A stretch of DNA of 64,000 nucleotides from CAVXXD01 sp963765625 (lineage in GTDB: Bacteria > Actinomycetota > Geothermincolia > Geothermincolales > Geothermincolaceae). A model generated the notes under the pieces. It searched no databases and was not told the DNA's origin. It saw only the letters and a program-made list of their open reading frames with translations. The DNA is taken from the NCBI GenBank assembly GCA_963765625.1, contig CAVXXD010000012.1:310001-374000 (forward strand), given 5' to 3'. Of this stretch, positions 62,690-64,000 are shown piece by piece. Position numbers and translations under genes: made by a program. Position 1 is the first letter of the stretch; the number at the start of each line of letters is the position of its first letter.

Positions 62690-64000
62690 TCACCCTTCGT
62701 CTTTTCCTCGAAAATATCCCCAGTACTCGGAGATCAGGGTTTTTTCAGTCAACCAGACAAGCAGTGAGTAAAGGGCTACTCCCACCGTGATCAGTATCCC
62801 GAATTGCAGGGGGTTATTGGTCATGACGTTGTCCAGCGCCACGTGGAATGCGTAGACAACCATCCCCGTGCAGGCGCATATGGCAAAGGGGGAAGCCAGC
62901 CTGGACAGGTATTCAAGCGGCTTCATGTTGATGATGATCCGCAGGATGATCAGGTTCGCGATGAACCAGAGGGCGGTAACGCAGACCTCCGACCATGCCA
63001 TCACGATAGCCCCATGTTGCGCGGCGAGCCAGAATGCCACCGTAGATATTCCCGCGATAAAGATGTTCTTGAAGAACAGGATGTCGGCGCGCCCCTTAGC
63101 GAGCAGGACGGAACCGGAGGGGTTATTGAGGGCCCTGAGAACCCCCAGGAGGGACAGGATCTGCACGAGCGGCACGGCTTCTTCCCAGTTGGCCCCGAAG
63201 AAGAGGGGGATAAGTACAGACGCTGTCGCGGCCAGGATCGCCAGGACGGGAAAGGAAACGAGCGCAATGACTTTCGAGAGTTCTATGTACCCCCTGCTGA
63301 GCGCGCTGTCGTCCTTCTGCTTCTTGGCGAATATCGGAAATGCGACCCTGGTCAGAATGGGATTTATTTTATTGAGGGGCATGACCACCATCTGATACGC
63401 GAGCATGTAGATGCCCAGCGTACTGGAACCCAGGACCCTGCCGACAATGATGTAATCGATGTTGGTCATGAAATAGTTCAAGGACTTTGTCCCCATCTGG
63501 AAGAAACCGAAACCGATGAAGTCTCTCAGGTCGTAGAACCGGAAATGCAACCCCGGGCGCCATTCGCTCCAGCCCATCCACACCAGCAAGGCGGTGCCGC
63601 ATATGGAATTCGCCAGTTGGCCGTATATCAAGGAATAGGCACCGCAGTCGAGCGCGGCGGTTGTTATGGCAACCGTTACCCCCACAACACTGGCTGTTAC
63701 GTTCACTACGGCCAGCCGCTTGAAAAGAAGCTCCTTTTGAAGCAGCATCTGGAACTGTTGGCCTATCGGGATTATCAGGAATGTACAGGCGGACAATATG
63801 ACCATATTCTTCAAAGCCGGCTCGTTGTAGAACCGTGAAACAAGCGGAGACACCAGCACTATGATCCCGAACAAGAAAATGCCAGCGATGATATTGAGCC
63901 AGTAGAGGCTGGAGAGCTGGTCCTGGCTGGCGTCCTGTTTCCATATGACCGCGTTGCCCATCCCCATGTCTACGAAAGCCTGGCTGAAGCCTATGACGAC
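62690..64000 (-). CDS. polysaccharide flippase of the MOP/WzxC type, 5' end outside the window
   Basis: Only the last 436 codons are in view; the frame is open to the window edge (SQAFVDMGMGNAVIW), so the true start lies beyond. About 11 membrane helices are visible. The opening D-M-G-M-x-N-A-V-I-W-K-Q matches the first-helix end of Polysacc_synt_3/WzxC flippases, and GFGFFQMGTKSLNYFMTNIDYIIVGRVLG and LGIYMLAYQMVVMPLNKI are conserved lower down. It moves lipid-linked repeat units across the membrane before polymerisation by the Wzy-like protein. It ends 62 bases before the fused pyruvyltransferase gene and is probably in its operon. Confidence 0.9.
   Translation of the reverse strand, partial: VVIGFSQAFVDMGMGNAVIWKQDASQDQLSSLYWLNIIAGIFLFGIIVLVSPLVSRFYNEPALKNMVILSACTFLIIPIGQQFQMLLQKELLFKRLAVVNVTASVVGVTVAITTAALDCGAYSLIYGQLANSICGTALLVWMGWSEWRPGLHFRFYDLRDFIGFGFFQMGTKSLNYFMTNIDYIIVGRVLGSSTLGIYMLAYQMVVMPLNKINPILTRVAFPIFAKKQKDDSALSRGYIELSKVIALVSFPVLAILAATASVLIPLFFGANWEEAVPLVQILSLLGVLRALNNPSGSVLLAKGRADILFFKNIFIAGISTVAFWLAAQHGAIVMAWSEVCVTALWFIANLIILRIIINMKPLEYLSRLASPFAICACTGMVVYAFHVALDNVMTNNPLQFGILITVGVALYSLLVWLTEKTLISEYWGYFRGKDEG

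Overview
The window looks like chromosomal DNA of a GC-rich, probably strictly anaerobic bacterium with Gram-positive affinities. A deep-branching, uncultured actinobacterial lineage is my best guess, by inference only. The reasons are high G+C, lipoprotein signal peptides, Ala/Pro-rich zinc-ribbon membrane proteins, one likely leaderless promoter, and anaerobe-type genes: acyl-CoA dehydratase activase-like proteins, an aldehyde:ferredoxin oxidoreductase-like protein, an ADP-forming acyl-CoA synthetase subunit, a beta-keto acid cleavage enzyme and pyruvate phosphate dikinase. No rRNA, CRISPR array, transposase or integrase was seen.

Layout. 1-0.8 kb: the ends of two methyltransferase genes. 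0.95-4.9 kb: two stand-alone activase-related proteins, an iron-sulfur flavoprotein and a UbiA-type prenyltransferase, then tRNA-Arg(CCT). 5-6.6 kb: a tandem duplicated zinc-ribbon/membrane protein pair. 6.66-9.5 kb: a cbiM-N-Q-O cobalt uptake operon behind a leader with a mutually exclusive hairpin pair. 9.5-14.6 kb: a small membrane protein and two divergent multi-PAS histidine kinases. 14.6-17.7 kb: an hsp20-lon proteostasis operon. 17.8-24.2 kb: a BMP-type lipoprotein, two more zinc-ribbon proteins, a rhomboid protease, an ATP-grasp acyl-CoA synthetase subunit, a phytoene-desaturase-like flavoprotein and a BKACE enzyme. 24.3-31 kb: a beta-propeller protein, a ferredoxin, a short AOR-like protein, a BPL_N amidotransferase-like protein and an NMT1/SsuABC-type ABC transporter. 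31-34 kb: a large secreted glycosidase-like protein with four near-identical 104-residue repeats. 34.1-34.5 kb: an FmdB-type zinc ribbon and a tiny membrane ORF that reads through an in-frame TGA followed at once by a SECIS-like hairpin, a candidate selenoprotein. 34.6-39.9 kb: a FAD oxidase / CCG iron-sulfur / SCP2 / TetR / flavoprotein group. 40-46.6 kb: a PAS-GAF sensor, two lipoproteins and glyQS. 46.6-64 kb: a surface-polysaccharide locus (initiating phosphotransferase, polymerase/ligase, four glycosyltransferases, a fused F420-hydrogenase-beta/pyruvyltransferase protein, a flippase, methyltransferases) interrupted by ppdK.

A striking property of the whole window is that nine otherwise well-conserved genes are each broken by what looks like one extra base; two more places would fit the same explanation. 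Every break has the same +1 sense. This is most simply a systematic insertion error in the underlying sequence rather than gene decay, so I annotate these genes as frameshifted CDS and give the break points.
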